From Amoebidium appalachense (lineage: Eukaryota > Ichthyosporea), in assembly GCA_963693365.1 (NCBI GenBank), contig CAVNZM010000017.1, positions 3,472,001-3,536,000 on the forward strand: 64,000 bases of DNA. Direction: 5' to 3'. Under the pieces are notes generated by a model. It saw only the letters and a list, made by a program, of their open reading frames with translations, was not told the origin of the DNA and did no database searches. The position numbers and the translations under genes were made by a program. Shown in pieces: positions 11,840 through 20,762 of this stretch. Position 1 is the first letter of the stretch; each line of letters starts with the position of its first letter.

Positions 11840-12314
11840 ACTACAATGAGGGGCGCGGCACATGGTTAATGTCGACGTCATCAAAGATGACGTCACATTA
11901 ACCATTATCCGCCCCCCTCAGGATATGGGATATGTGGATATGAGATATGTGATATCTGTGTACACATATCGCGATATGGGATATGTGATATGGGTGGATA
12001 TATGTACAGGAGCACGTGCACACACTGTGTGTGTGTGTGTGTAAAACACGTGCAGAGCACGTGGTTTTAATTAAATAATTAAACAATTAAAGAGAGAGAG
12101 GGCGTGTCACGTGTACGCGTACGTGTACGCGTACATGTGGTGCGTACATGTACACAAGTGCGGATCAAAGGAATGCGAAGGTTTGCGCAAGGCGTCCAAT
12201 GGGAATTCGAATTCTGAATTCCATGTACAAGGCGTCCAATGGTATTACGGATGCGCAGGGCGGCCAATGATAATTCGGCTCAAAAAAAGCCAATTGCCGC
12301 ACAAGGCGTCCAAT
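11840..12314 (+). repeat. Left terminal inverted repeat
   Basis: 475 bp, inverted copy at 40701-41165. From the tip inward it holds an imperfect palindrome (11862-11905), repeated GATATG words (about 11930-12000), a short GT run, alternating TACG sequence (about 12110-12160), overlapping EcoRI-type palindromes and GGCGTCCAAT boxes. The copies differ mainly by small indels near 12040-12165. Confidence 0.95.
11862..11905. promoter_or_regulatory. Hairpin-forming palindrome near the left tip
   Basis: A stem of about 20 bp (ATGGTTAATGT-C-GACGTCATC) pairs with 11886-11905 around an AAA loop, with a single bulged C. The mirror copy is in the right TIR near 41100-41143. The element replicates with a protein-primed-type polymerase, so this could be part of a terminal origin or a host-factor site (it contains TGACGTCA). 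Function is inferred. Confidence 0.6.
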
Positions 12315-12353
12315 CGGAATCTAGACTGGCACATGTGGTTCTAGGTGTCCAAT
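12191..12353 (+). promoter_or_regulatory. Array of GGCGTCCAAT boxes, left end
   Basis: GGCGTCCAAT occurs at 12191 and 12231, a variant GGCGGCCAAT at 12259, and further copies at 12305 and 12344 (GGTGTCCAAT). The last lies outside the TIR. These CCAAT boxes are upstream of the first gene (12533), suggesting a promoter or enhancer. A matching array precedes the polymerase gene at the other end. Confidence 0.6.
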
Positions 12354-12532
12354 GAGGGCACAGGGAACAGGGATTACGGTCCTCATTGGCCAGAAACGCA
12401 CCCTGCATCCTACCACCGTGTACATAAACAGCCGCACACAGGCAACCTCTCACCAACCAAACATGAGTCAGACAGTCACAGTCGAGGTGCACACCACAGT
12501 AACGTTCACCACACCCCCCAAGCAACAGCAAA

Positions 12533-13456
12533 ATGGTCAAGCCAACCCTGCTGCGTCAAATGACTGGTCTGTCCACCGTCAAAAGGACCAGCATCGCCGC
12601 GGCAAGCAGTGGCAAAGAAAACATCAACAACAGCGTTGAGGGGGCCAAGATGGTGCTGTACAAGGAGGTGTTCCTCAACGGTGTGGGCAAGGCCACCATG
12701 GGTGCACCCTGGGTCATGAACGACGTGCTGGTGGTGCAGCTGTACAACCTGCCCAACATCAACATCAACGGGCAGATGTTGATTGAACTGGGCACCCACC
12801 TGTCTGCCTACGACAAGACCACAATCAAGATCAAGTCCCAGCGCCGCCCCGAGCCCTTTGAGGTGGCCTACGCCGTTGGCCTGTGGCCCTACGTGTGCAG
12901 CATGGCCAAGGACGTGCTGTGGATGCACAAGGACCACGAGATGCTCAAGGATGTCGATCTGGACACCGTTGCCGTCAAGACCAGCAGCAGCCTGTGGTCC
13001 AGACACAACCCCAACCTGTACGAGGTGCTGGGTGCCAACCCCGTCAGCAAGGAGGACATGGAGGGGGCACTGGGCGACACCTACTTCAACGTGACGTTGG
13101 AATTGCCCAACCCCACTGGCCGCAACCCCTGCCCCTTCAAGCTGGGCAACAACGCGGCCTCTGTGGATGAGTTTGTGGAGTTTATGAACTCCCAGCGTGC
13201 CAAGTGCCGTGAGGTTACTGCATGGGTGTCTGCTGCCGCCACCAGTGTCATCTACAACAAGAAGAGCAACACTGTGCGCACCAAGCTCGTTGCCCGCAAG
13301 GTTCAGGTGTTTGATTTACTAGTAGATGGTCTGATGGAGTTGGTCAGTGATGGTGCGGGTAGTGAGGGGGAGGGGGGTGATGTAGACATGGGGCAGGCTA
13401 AGCGTGCTGGCACGCCCATGCCCGGTGATGACAAGGCCAAAATGGTCAGGATGTAA
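12533..13456 (+). CDS. Unrecognised element protein, 307 aa
   Basis: First gene inside the left TIR. I do not recognise the family. It is a soluble-looking protein with a Lys/Ser-rich start, a mixed alpha/beta body (for example MVLYKEVFLNGVGKATMG), and an acidic Gly/Glu/Asp stretch and basic tail at the C-terminus. The first ATG in this frame is 12533. An ATG at 12463 opens a protein-like N-terminus (MSQTVTVEVHTTVTFTTP) in another frame that meets this one at a C6 run near 12515, so the real start may be 12463 with a one-base shift. CCAAT boxes lie upstream. AATAAA at about 13509 and a genomic poly(A) tract follow the stop, as if the gene had come from a cDNA. By position it may be an early or replication-related gene; that is inference. 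Confidence 0.7.
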   Translation: MVKPTLLRQMTGLSTVKRTSIAAASSGKENINNSVEGAKMVLYKEVFLNGVGKATMGAPWVMNDVLVVQLYNLPNININGQMLIELGTHLSAYDKTTIKIKSQRRPEPFEVAYAVGLWPYVCSMAKDVLWMHKDHEMLKDVDLDTVAVKTSSSLWSRHNPNLYEVLGANPVSKEDMEGALGDTYFNVTLELPNPTGRNPCPFKLGNNAASVDEFVEFMNSQRAKCREVTAWVSAAATSVIYNKKSNTVRTKLVARKVQVFDLLVDGLMELVSDGAGSEGEGGDVDMGQAKRAGTPMPGDDKAKMVRM

Positions 13457-14773
<1,317 letters not shown>

Positions 14774-15880
14774 CTAGCCCATGTAGCCTCGGTTCACAGT
14801 CTTGAGGGGCGGTGCCGCTGAGGTACGGAGTAAGTTAGGCACCCGGGTCCTACCGTAGAAGTAGGGGGCACCGACCGTCATGATGTTGTTGTTGTTGTTG
14901 TAAGGGGTGTTGCTGTTGGTGCTGCTGCTGCGGAGGGGGGCAAGGTTTTCCTTCTCCTTGGGGGCAATGTCGATGAACGTGCCGGACTTGCGCCGTGATG
15001 GTGCCTCCTTGTGGATGTTTTTCTTGATCAGCCCTGCAAACACAATCTTCTCACCTGCACCATACATACGCTCATTCGCAACCCCACGCAGCAATGCCTG
15101 CATGTCATGGAGGACATCCATGGCGACCCCTTTGAAGAGGGGCGTGGACTTCAACTTGGCTGCCTTTGCAGTGGCCACCATGGTCTGCAGGAAGCCAGCA
15201 ACAACACGAGCCAGGTGGCGGGCCACCTCTCTCTCCCTGTGGGGAGTGAGTCCTGCCTTGCACATCCCGACGATGGGCTCCCAGTTGGCCTCTATCTCCT
15301 CCAGGTACCTCTGCATGTAGTCGCCAACCAACTGAGGGTCTGTCTCTACCTTGTGCCTACTAGTAGTGGATCTCTCATGCTCTGTGAACTGCGGTAGGAG
15401 GGTGTCTACCACAGCAGCAGCCACCCCCTTGAGCATGAGGGCGTTGCGGCACGCGAGTGTTGCCAAAAGCGACTTGCCGTGCAGTTCAGCCAGTTCTGCA
15501 GGCTCAGAGATGGTACCACGCACCAGCATCTCAGGGAGCCATGCCCCATCAAAGTCATCTAGACCCGTGAAGCGTTTTTGGAAGTAGACTTCGCCCCCTG
15601 CATCATAGCCAGCGAAGAAGTCACCTTTCTTGGCGGAGAGGAGGAAGGACGCTGCGTTGGCGGAAACACTGGGCTGTGCTGCATACCCCTCAGCAAGCGT
15701 GCGGTAGGATGCGTAGAAGGGTTGAAGCAGAACAGTGTCAAGATCCAAAACTTTGAGATGCCAGGAGAAGGTGTGGCCAGGAGGAGGCCTGCGGGCTGGC
15801 ACAGAAATGGCTGCTGCGGCGGCAGCAAGAACATCAGCATCGTCTAGATCTAGAGGGGGCAGGAAGGAGAGGTCTGCCAT
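14774..15880 (-). CDS. Unrecognised element protein, 368 aa
   Basis: Begins MADLSFLPPLDLDDADVL at the first ATG of the frame. An Ala-rich segment follows, then a largely helical body with charged residues (YMQRYLEEIEANWEPIV, VARHLARVVAGFLQTMV) and a low-complexity Asn/Thr/Ser tail after a basic Lys/Arg stretch (about residues 280-310). I recognise no domain. It is an intact frame with GC-rich third positions like the rest of the element. A GGCGTCCAAT box is present about 150 nt upstream (16037-16046), linking it to the TIR-type promoters and not to the A-rich motif of the structural genes. Confidence 0.75.
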   Translation of the reverse strand: MADLSFLPPLDLDDADVLAAAAAAISVPARRPPPGHTFSWHLKVLDLDTVLLQPFYASYRTLAEGYAAQPSVSANAASFLLSAKKGDFFAGYDAGGEVYFQKRFTGLDDFDGAWLPEMLVRGTISEPAELAELHGKSLLATLACRNALMLKGVAAAVVDTLLPQFTEHERSTTSRHKVETDPQLVGDYMQRYLEEIEANWEPIVGMCKAGLTPHREREVARHLARVVAGFLQTMVATAKAAKLKSTPLFKGVAMDVLHDMQALLRGVANERMYGAGEKIVFAGLIKKNIHKEAPSRRKSGTFIDIAPKEKENLAPLRSSSTNSNTPYNNNNNIMTVGAPYFYGRTRVPNLLRTSAAPPLKTVNRGYMG

Positions 15881-16036
15881 GGTTTCCAAAGTTCGCTGCT
15901 TGCAAAAAGACCAGGCTAGAGTGGCTTAGAGTATAAGAAAAAGTGTTTGAAAAAGGAACGTTCGCAGGTGGCTTTTTGTGCCCTCCATTGCACACACGCT
16001 ACCGTGCTCCAAAATTCGGTGACTCCTGTTGCCCTA

Positions 16037-16046
16037 GGCGTCCAAT
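16037..16046. promoter_or_regulatory. GGCGTCCAAT box
   Basis: A single internal copy of the box found in the TIR arrays, upstream of the minus-strand gene starting at 15880. A second CCAAT word lies about 20 nt further on. Proposed promoter element. Confidence 0.45.
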
Positions 16047-16166
16047 AGGAGCGCAGGGGAGTCGCCAATGGAATGCAAGTCAACAAATTCTACAAAATTT
16101 GATTGGCCGCTCGCACCGCCCGCCAACGGTTTTTCCCTGCACACTTACCATAAACGGAAGGTTCCA

Positions 16167-16748
16167 TTAGAGGATGCCGCGTCCCGATACGTTTGGCGAC
16201 CTGGCTGGCGGCCAGACGTAGGGATTACCGCCGACAAGCACCTGCGCACCGCCCCCTCCGCCCCCTCTCCACTCGTAGCTGTTTCCCGTGCGTGGGCCTG
16301 CAGCATTCAAGTTATAAGGACCATATCCCAACGCATCCTGGGTGTTGTGCAGCAGGTAGTTGCCCGCATCCCTCGTGCCATTCCTCAGGGTCTTCCACGC
16401 ACTGAATGCACCATTCTGCGCGCCCTGCCCTGCACGCTGCGTGCCCTGCAGGGCTGCGTCACCTGTGGCACGCGCTACCCCCTTGAGGCCCTTGAACACC
16501 GTCCCCCCCGCCTCCCCCGCCTTCCCTGCAGTGTAGGTGGCAGCATCCGCAGCCTTGTTGTACATGTAGTTGCCCACCCCCCTCGCAATGTCCCCCTTGT
16601 GCTTCCATGCATAGTACCCCCCTGCCCCCAAGGCAGCACCGCCCGCCAGGGCCCCCACCCACTTGGCTACCTCTGACGCCTTGTTTGGCTGGTTCTGCAC
16701 GTAGATGACACGCGTGTTGCCGCTCCTGCCTTGCGATGACACCCCCAT
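16167..16748 (-). CDS. Gly/Ala-rich protein with one membrane segment, 193 aa
   Basis: Starts MGVSSQGRSG. A hydrophobic Ala/Gly helix (VGALAGGAALGAGGYYAW, about residues 30-47) is the only membrane-like segment. After it comes an Ala/Gly/Lys-rich region of amphipathic repeats (YNKAADAATYTAGKAGEAGG, FKGLKGVARATGDAALQG) and a Gly/Pro/Tyr-rich tail. Composition of this kind is common in small virion and membrane-associated proteins of double-jelly-roll viruses, but I cannot name a family. An A-rich TATTGTGC motif lies about 32 nt upstream (16780-16793), as at the structural genes. Confidence 0.7.
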   Translation of the reverse strand: MGVSSQGRSGNTRVIYVQNQPNKASEVAKWVGALAGGAALGAGGYYAWKHKGDIARGVGNYMYNKAADAATYTAGKAGEAGGTVFKGLKGVARATGDAALQGTQRAGQGAQNGAFSAWKTLRNGTRDAGNYLLHNTQDALGYGPYNLNAAGPRTGNSYEWRGGGGGGAQVLVGGNPYVWPPARSPNVSGRGIL

Positions 16749-16779
16749 GGTGATGTGACTTGCACGTTTACTTATGCAT

Positions 16780-16793
16780 GCACAATATTTTTA
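16780..16793 (-). promoter_or_regulatory. A-rich TGTG promoter-like motif
   Basis: In the sense of the gene this reads AAAATATTGTGC, 32 nt before the ATG at 16748. One of at least ten similarly placed copies. Confidence 0.45.
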
Positions 16794-16845
16794 TTTTTGG
16801 CTGCCAATTGCCCGCTTGGCCATGGCCTACTGCGTACACTAACGG

Positions 16846-17109
16846 TCAGTGCATGGGCCTGCCATGTGCACGCCTGAGTGCCGCAAAGGTGGGTCTGGGG
16901 CGAGCCAATCGGCCTGCTGCAGACCCTGCCATGGTGCTTGGTTTGAGGAAGAAGGGGTGGCGGGTACCGTGCGGGCATATCTTGTCCGCAACGGCCTGTG
17001 CCATCGCCTGCTGGCCATAGTAGCTAAAGTCTGTGTGCGTGGCGTTTGACGTACGCGCAGTGAGGGGCTGAAACTGGTCGTTCAGCACGATTTGGTAGGT
17101 GTTGGCCAT
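16846..17109 (-). CDS. Small unrecognised protein, 87 aa
   Basis: Reads MANTYQIVLNDQFQPLTART and ends in an Arg-rich tail. There is no membrane segment and no known motif. The ATG at 17109 is chosen because AAAAATGTGTG sits 27 nt upstream, matching the element's common motif. Short, so the call rests on the motif, the uninterrupted frame and the placement between two convincing genes. Confidence 0.55.
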   Translation of the reverse strand: MANTYQIVLNDQFQPLTARTSNATHTDFSYYGQQAMAQAVADKICPHGTRHPFFLKPSTMAGSAAGRLARPRPTFAALRRAHGRPMH

Positions 17110-17135
17110 GGTGTGCACGCACTACATACACTCTA

Positions 17136-17147
17136 ACACACATTTTT
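17136..17147 (-). promoter_or_regulatory. A-rich TGTG promoter-like motif
   Basis: Sense sequence AAAAATGTGTGT, 27 nt before the start at 17109. Confidence 0.5.
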
Positions 17148-17184
17148 ATGATCTAGACCCTACTAGTAGATCTTAGTAATTAAG

Positions 17185-17730
17185 CTAGAAATCCAGCCCC
17201 AACACGGCCCCTGCCTTTGAGCTGCGCGGGTATGCCTCAGGCATCCACGACACTACACGCGGGCCACCGACAGGCTGGGGCTCTGTGAACAAAAGCAGGC
17301 ACACGCCCTCTGGCGATGGCCTCTTGAACCCCTCAAACTTGATCCTGCCCCTCAGGATGCGTATCTCTGCGGCGTACCTGAACGCCAGGTCATGGAACCA
17401 GCGTGCCTCCGTGCGTGCAGGCACGAGCAGCACGCTCTTTCTACCCTTGGATATGTACATCCGTATGGCCATGCGTAAAAATGGGGGAATCTCAGAGAAG
17501 GGAGGGTTGACATAGTTTATTTTCTCGGTGGACCACACGTCGTCGTCTGTGAGTGCGCAAGGGTCCTCCCCCTCCCGCCAGGTGATGGGGCAGGGGTCAT
17601 TGAGTGCGCCAAACTCCTTTTCGAGTGCATCCAGCACCCATGCTGGTGTCTGCACCTTGTCAGTGTCCACTCCGGCCTTCCTCTTGTCCTGTGTGACCTT
17701 GTACACCCCGCAGCAGCTGCCCAGCCCCAT
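17185..17730 (-). CDS. Dam-type DNA N6-adenine methyltransferase
   Basis: Resembles the phage Dam family (DNA N-6-adenine methyltransferases of the Dam/DpnIIA-like phage type). Family features in order: VQTPAWVLDALEKEFG near the N-terminus, then DPCPITW, the catalytic NPPF in YVNPPFSEIPPF, a LLVPARTEARWFH motif and the GRIKFEG box. These enzymes transfer a methyl group from S-adenosylmethionine to adenine N6 in duplex DNA. The first ATG is 17730 (MGLGSCCGVYKV). The frame stays open upstream to about 17778 without another ATG. About 181 aa, a usual size for the family. In an integrated virus it could mark viral DNA or evade host restriction; that is inference. Confidence 0.8.
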   Translation of the reverse strand: MGLGSCCGVYKVTQDKRKAGVDTDKVQTPAWVLDALEKEFGALNDPCPITWREGEDPCALTDDDVWSTEKINYVNPPFSEIPPFLRMAIRMYISKGRKSVLLVPARTEARWFHDLAFRYAAEIRILRGRIKFEGFKRPSPEGVCLLLFTEPQPVGGPRVVSWMPEAYPRSSKAGAVLGLDF

Positions 17731-17779
17731 GATCACACAGTCCCGCACCCTGTGTGCTGTGAAAATTTCGCGGGCCACG

Positions 17780-17905
17780 GGCCGGTCCAGATTAGCCCGG
17801 GTCGGGTCGGGCCGGGTCGGATGGCATCAAGCCGGGTCGGGTCGCGGCAGGGTCGAATCGGGTCGGGGCGACCCGGAGAAGGCCGGTTCGGGTCAGGGCC
17901 AGCGG
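17780..17905. repeat. GGGTCGG tandem repeats
   Basis: The plus strand carries a run of GGGTCGG/GGGCCGGG words upstream of the methyltransferase start. It is G-rich enough to form quadruplexes. No gene is supported. Confidence 0.65.
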
Positions 17906-18008
17906 CCCGCACATGGGCGATTAGCCTGATATGGCAGCTACCCATTTGGGCTAGTTTTGAAGGCTGCCGGTTGGTGGGGCGTCTTTGTTTTTTTTTTTTT
18001 TTTTTTTT

Positions 18009-19337
18009 TCAAGACGGGCGTGCAGGCCTTGCGTTGCGCCTCAGCCCAACTTGTTCCTCTTGGTGTTCAAACGCCAGTTTTTTGAGTTCCCGCGCCTTGC
18101 GTTTTTCTTTGTCTTTCTGCGTCTGTGCACGCGTGCCCTTGTGGCGTGCAAGTTCACCGTGACGCCCTTGAAACGCCAGCTCCTCACGGGCCTTTTCCTT
18201 GGCGGTCTCCTTGCGGGCAGCGCGCATCCCGCTGCTGGGCGGTACAGACACGCTGGTAGGTGGTACCTTCTTTAGCATGGTGTCTGGCCAAGCGTAGCGT
18301 AGGCCTGGCGTGTGTTTCCTCATCTCCCCTGTAGCCGCGTTGCGTAGCGCCCACCCACTTGCATCCTTGTAGGCGAGCGTGTAGACGTCCTTGGACCAGT
18401 TTCTTCCCTCCTTTTCAAACGGTCCCTTTGGCTTTTTGAGTGCACGCACGTGCACGCCCTCCGTGTGCCCCATCTTGGCACGTAGCTTACCTTTTTGCTT
18501 CCTGTTCTCCAGCCACGTGTTGATGCTGTTCCACCGTTCGGCCCTCTGGGTCATCTTGTTGGGCTCTCTACCGATCGAACCATGGTACGTGTCGTTGTAA
18601 TCCTCCAACACGTTTTCCAACCCTTCCCCCGTCCACTTGCCCGTGTCGTTGGCCTCCATGTACTTGCTCAATCCTTGCTTTAGGGTGCGATGGAACCGTT
18701 CTACCATGGCCACGTTGCGTGGTTTTCGGCCTGGCTTTTGCGGGAGGATGGTGATGTCGTGTTGGTCGTAGTACTGTTTCATTGTATTGCTGAGGAACTC
18801 CGTGCCCTTGTCCGTAAAGATCTGCTTGACCTCTGTAGGTTGTAGGTTTTGCTCCCCTTTGTTGCTTTCGTCCTTCATCTCCCTGATGGTCTTTAAGGCT
18901 TTGTGCACTGCCCTCTGCATCTCCGGCCCGTTGCTGATGGTGAGGTGCTCGTTCTTCCCGCTCCCTGAGCTCTTTGTCTTTATGGGCACGACCGTTGCCT
19001 GCCTCGTGTTCATGTCAATCATGCTCAATCCCCCCTTGTACCCCCTGTTTGCCTTTGAGTAACGTGGCATGAAAAACAGATCCGCCGCCACGCTGTTCGG
19101 CCGTGCTGTGGTGGGGAGGTAGTCCTTCCTCTCGATACGATGGGGGGCGAGCACCTCCTTGAGGGATTCCTGCTGCCCGGTGTTTCTTCTGGACAGGTAG
19201 GCACGCACGGCCGGTTGCCCTACCCTCTTGTCTTTTGCTTTTGCACGCCGCCACAGTGCCTGCACGGTGGGTGGGAGCTTGAAGGTGGCGTAGGTCTCCT
19301 CAATCACCTGCTCAATGCCCTTGTCTCTGGCCACCAT
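18009..19337 (-). CDS. Retroviral-type (rve) integrase, 442 aa
   Basis: DDE integrase of the Polinton/retrovirus superfamily. The catalytic residues are Asp86 (AADLFFMPR), Asp176 (FTDKGTEF) and Glu213 (MVERFHRTLK); spacing of the last two is close to the classical D35E. The C-terminal half has an SH3-like strand pattern (WSKDVYTLAYKDASGWALRN...) and a Lys/Arg-rich tail. No clear HHCC zinc finger is visible at the N-terminus. The enzyme would insert the linear viral genome and create the 6-bp target duplication. The ATG at 19337 follows directly on the upstream gene's stop, with TACTAGT in the 20-nt gap. A poly(A) tract of 20 or more A directly follows the stop codon in the genomic DNA. Confidence 0.92.
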   Translation of the reverse strand: MVARDKGIEQVIEETYATFKLPPTVQALWRRAKAKDKRVGQPAVRAYLSRRNTGQQESLKEVLAPHRIERKDYLPTTARPNSVAADLFFMPRYSKANRGYKGGLSMIDMNTRQATVVPIKTKSSGSGKNEHLTISNGPEMQRAVHKALKTIREMKDESNKGEQNLQPTEVKQIFTDKGTEFLSNTMKQYYDQHDITILPQKPGRKPRNVAMVERFHRTLKQGLSKYMEANDTGKWTGEGLENVLEDYNDTYHGSIGREPNKMTQRAERWNSINTWLENRKQKGKLRAKMGHTEGVHVRALKKPKGPFEKEGRNWSKDVYTLAYKDASGWALRNAATGEMRKHTPGLRYAWPDTMLKKVPPTSVSVPPSSGMRAARKETAKEKAREELAFQGRHGELARHKGTRAQTQKDKEKRKARELKKLAFEHQEEQVGLRRNARPARPS

Positions 19338-19358
19338 GGTGGTTTCCTGCGCTCGCTA

Positions 19359-19934
19359 CTAGTCGGTTGACACTTTCTCCTCGGGCACCCTTCTTGGCCT
19401 GCGGGTGTTGGTGGTCTTTCTGGTCGTTTTTTTGGCCTTGGGGGCAGGGGGTGCCTGGAGCTTGATGGGGTGGTCGGGGATGAGGGGGCGTGGGTGCAAT
19501 GGGGTGACGTCCTTTTCCGTGTCCGTGCTGCCTGTGCTTGAGGCCATACCCTCATCATCGTCGAGTAAGGTGAGCACGGCGGATTGTAGCTCTTGTGGTG
19601 GGGGAGGGGGTGACTGGGGTGGGGAGGGGAAGGCAAAGAGGGGCTCAAAGGGGGTTGTAGGGGAGAGGAGGTCGTGGGGGAAAGGGGTGTCTGGCCGGGG
19701 GGAGGGGGTGGGGTGCTCGTGCAGTAGCACGTCCCTGATGGTGCTTGCATTCTCTTTCAACCACTCTGTAAAGGGTCTCCACTCTAGCCCCTTTTCTGTG
19801 CAAACCAACATCTCCCCTTCCTTGGGTGGGTGTTTTGGGAACACGAGGTCGTAGGCTTCAGTAGATGGGTGGGCTAGCACACCCACGTACCCGCCCGCAC
19901 GCGTGAGCAGATTGAGCCTGGTTACGTTAGACAT
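19359..19934 (-). CDS. Pro-rich protein with fibre-type N-terminal module, 191 aa
   Basis: Residues 10-55 (GGYVGVLAHPSTEAYDLVFP, then GLEWRPF) match the N-terminal module of the fibre protein at 24312 and of the product starting at 22770: a YVG[VLI] start, then D-x-Y/D-x-L-x-[FL]-P, then a G-x-[LF]-x-[FW] ending. The same pattern is common at the start of phage tail-fibre-like proteins, where it packs against the virion. The remainder is a Pro-rich linker, an acidic patch and a Lys/Arg-rich C-terminus. The ATG at 19934 has an A-rich TGTGC motif about 33 nt upstream. I propose a virion protein attached like the fibre; function is inferred. Confidence 0.65.
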   Translation of the reverse strand: MSNVTRLNLLTRAGGYVGVLAHPSTEAYDLVFPKHPPKEGEMLVCTEKGLEWRPFTEWLKENASTIRDVLLHEHPTPSPRPDTPFPHDLLSPTTPFEPLFAFPSPPQSPPPPPQELQSAVLTLLDDDEGMASSTGSTDTEKDVTPLHPRPLIPDHPIKLQAPPAPKAKKTTRKTTNTRRPRRVPEEKVSTD

Positions 19935-19966
19935 CTTGGTCTTGTTTTTCCCTTTTATTATGGTTG

Positions 19967-19976
19967 CACATTTTTT
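19967..19976 (-). promoter_or_regulatory. A-rich TGTG promoter-like motif
   Basis: Sense AAAAAATGTGC, 33 nt before the ATG at 19934. A divergent plus-strand gene starts at 19986. Confidence 0.5.
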
Positions 19977-19985
19977 CGTACGGAG

Positions 19986-20760
19986 ATGGTAGTAGGCAAC
20001 TCAGTTGTGAGAATGATTGTCGACCTTGCACGTATATATTTTACCACCTGCTGTGCCATCATGTGTGTTGCACTCGTGGTGGCGTCCTACGGCACAGCCG
20101 TCACGGTACTCATACCGGAACTTGCCAAACGTACATGCATGTTTTGGCTCATCATCCTGCCCCTCACAGGTGTGGTCATGTGCCAGGCACAACGGGTGGC
20201 GTATGCCTGGCTCGACGTGGACACCCACCCTGACGTGGCCGGGCACTGTGTGATGTGGGCCGCCGCCCTACTGGCTGGGCTCGTGGCTGTATGTGGCCTC
20301 CCCCCTCGCCTACATGCTGGCAGCAGCGTGCTGGGCCCGATCCATGCGTGTGACGACCACGTTGTTCTTCCCACGGGCCGTGGCGTACATGGTGTGTGCC
20401 TCCCTCCTCCCCCTAAGTGCCCTCTACGGCATGACGTGCGTGTTTGAACCGTCGGTGTTTGGCTACGTGTTTCTTGTGCTGAGGGGCGTGCTGGCGTGTG
20501 CCACCCTCGTCTGTGCACGGTACATGCTCTCCCTGTCCGTGCCCGTGCTCACCAGGAACATTGTGCTGTGCGTGTGCGTGCATGCAGGCCTTGCACTGGC
20601 AGGCATTGTGTTTGACGAGCTCCACTGGAACTTGTGGGAGTTTGGGTTTTTGGAGAACGGGTTTCTGACCACGTTGGGGTACACACTGCTCGCCTGCTGC
20701 CTGCTTGCCCTCTGGTACCTCATACTCTACTGCATGGACGTGCTGGGCCCCTACACGTAG
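19986..20760 (+). CDS. Multi-span membrane protein, one frameshift
   Basis: Two overlapping frames make one protein. 19986-20290 encodes hydrophobic segments such as LARIYFTTCCAIMCVALVVA and FWLIILPLTGVVMC. After a one-base shift near 20285-20300 (a C6 run is present), the second frame continues from VASPLAYMLAAACW to YLILYCMDVLGPYT at 20760. About seven or eight membrane helices in about 258 aa, with many Cys. I do not recognise a family. A polytopic membrane protein is unusual in Polinton-like elements, which generally build non-enveloped capsids. It might act in host membranes. Confidence 0.65.
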
Positions 20761-20762
20761 TT

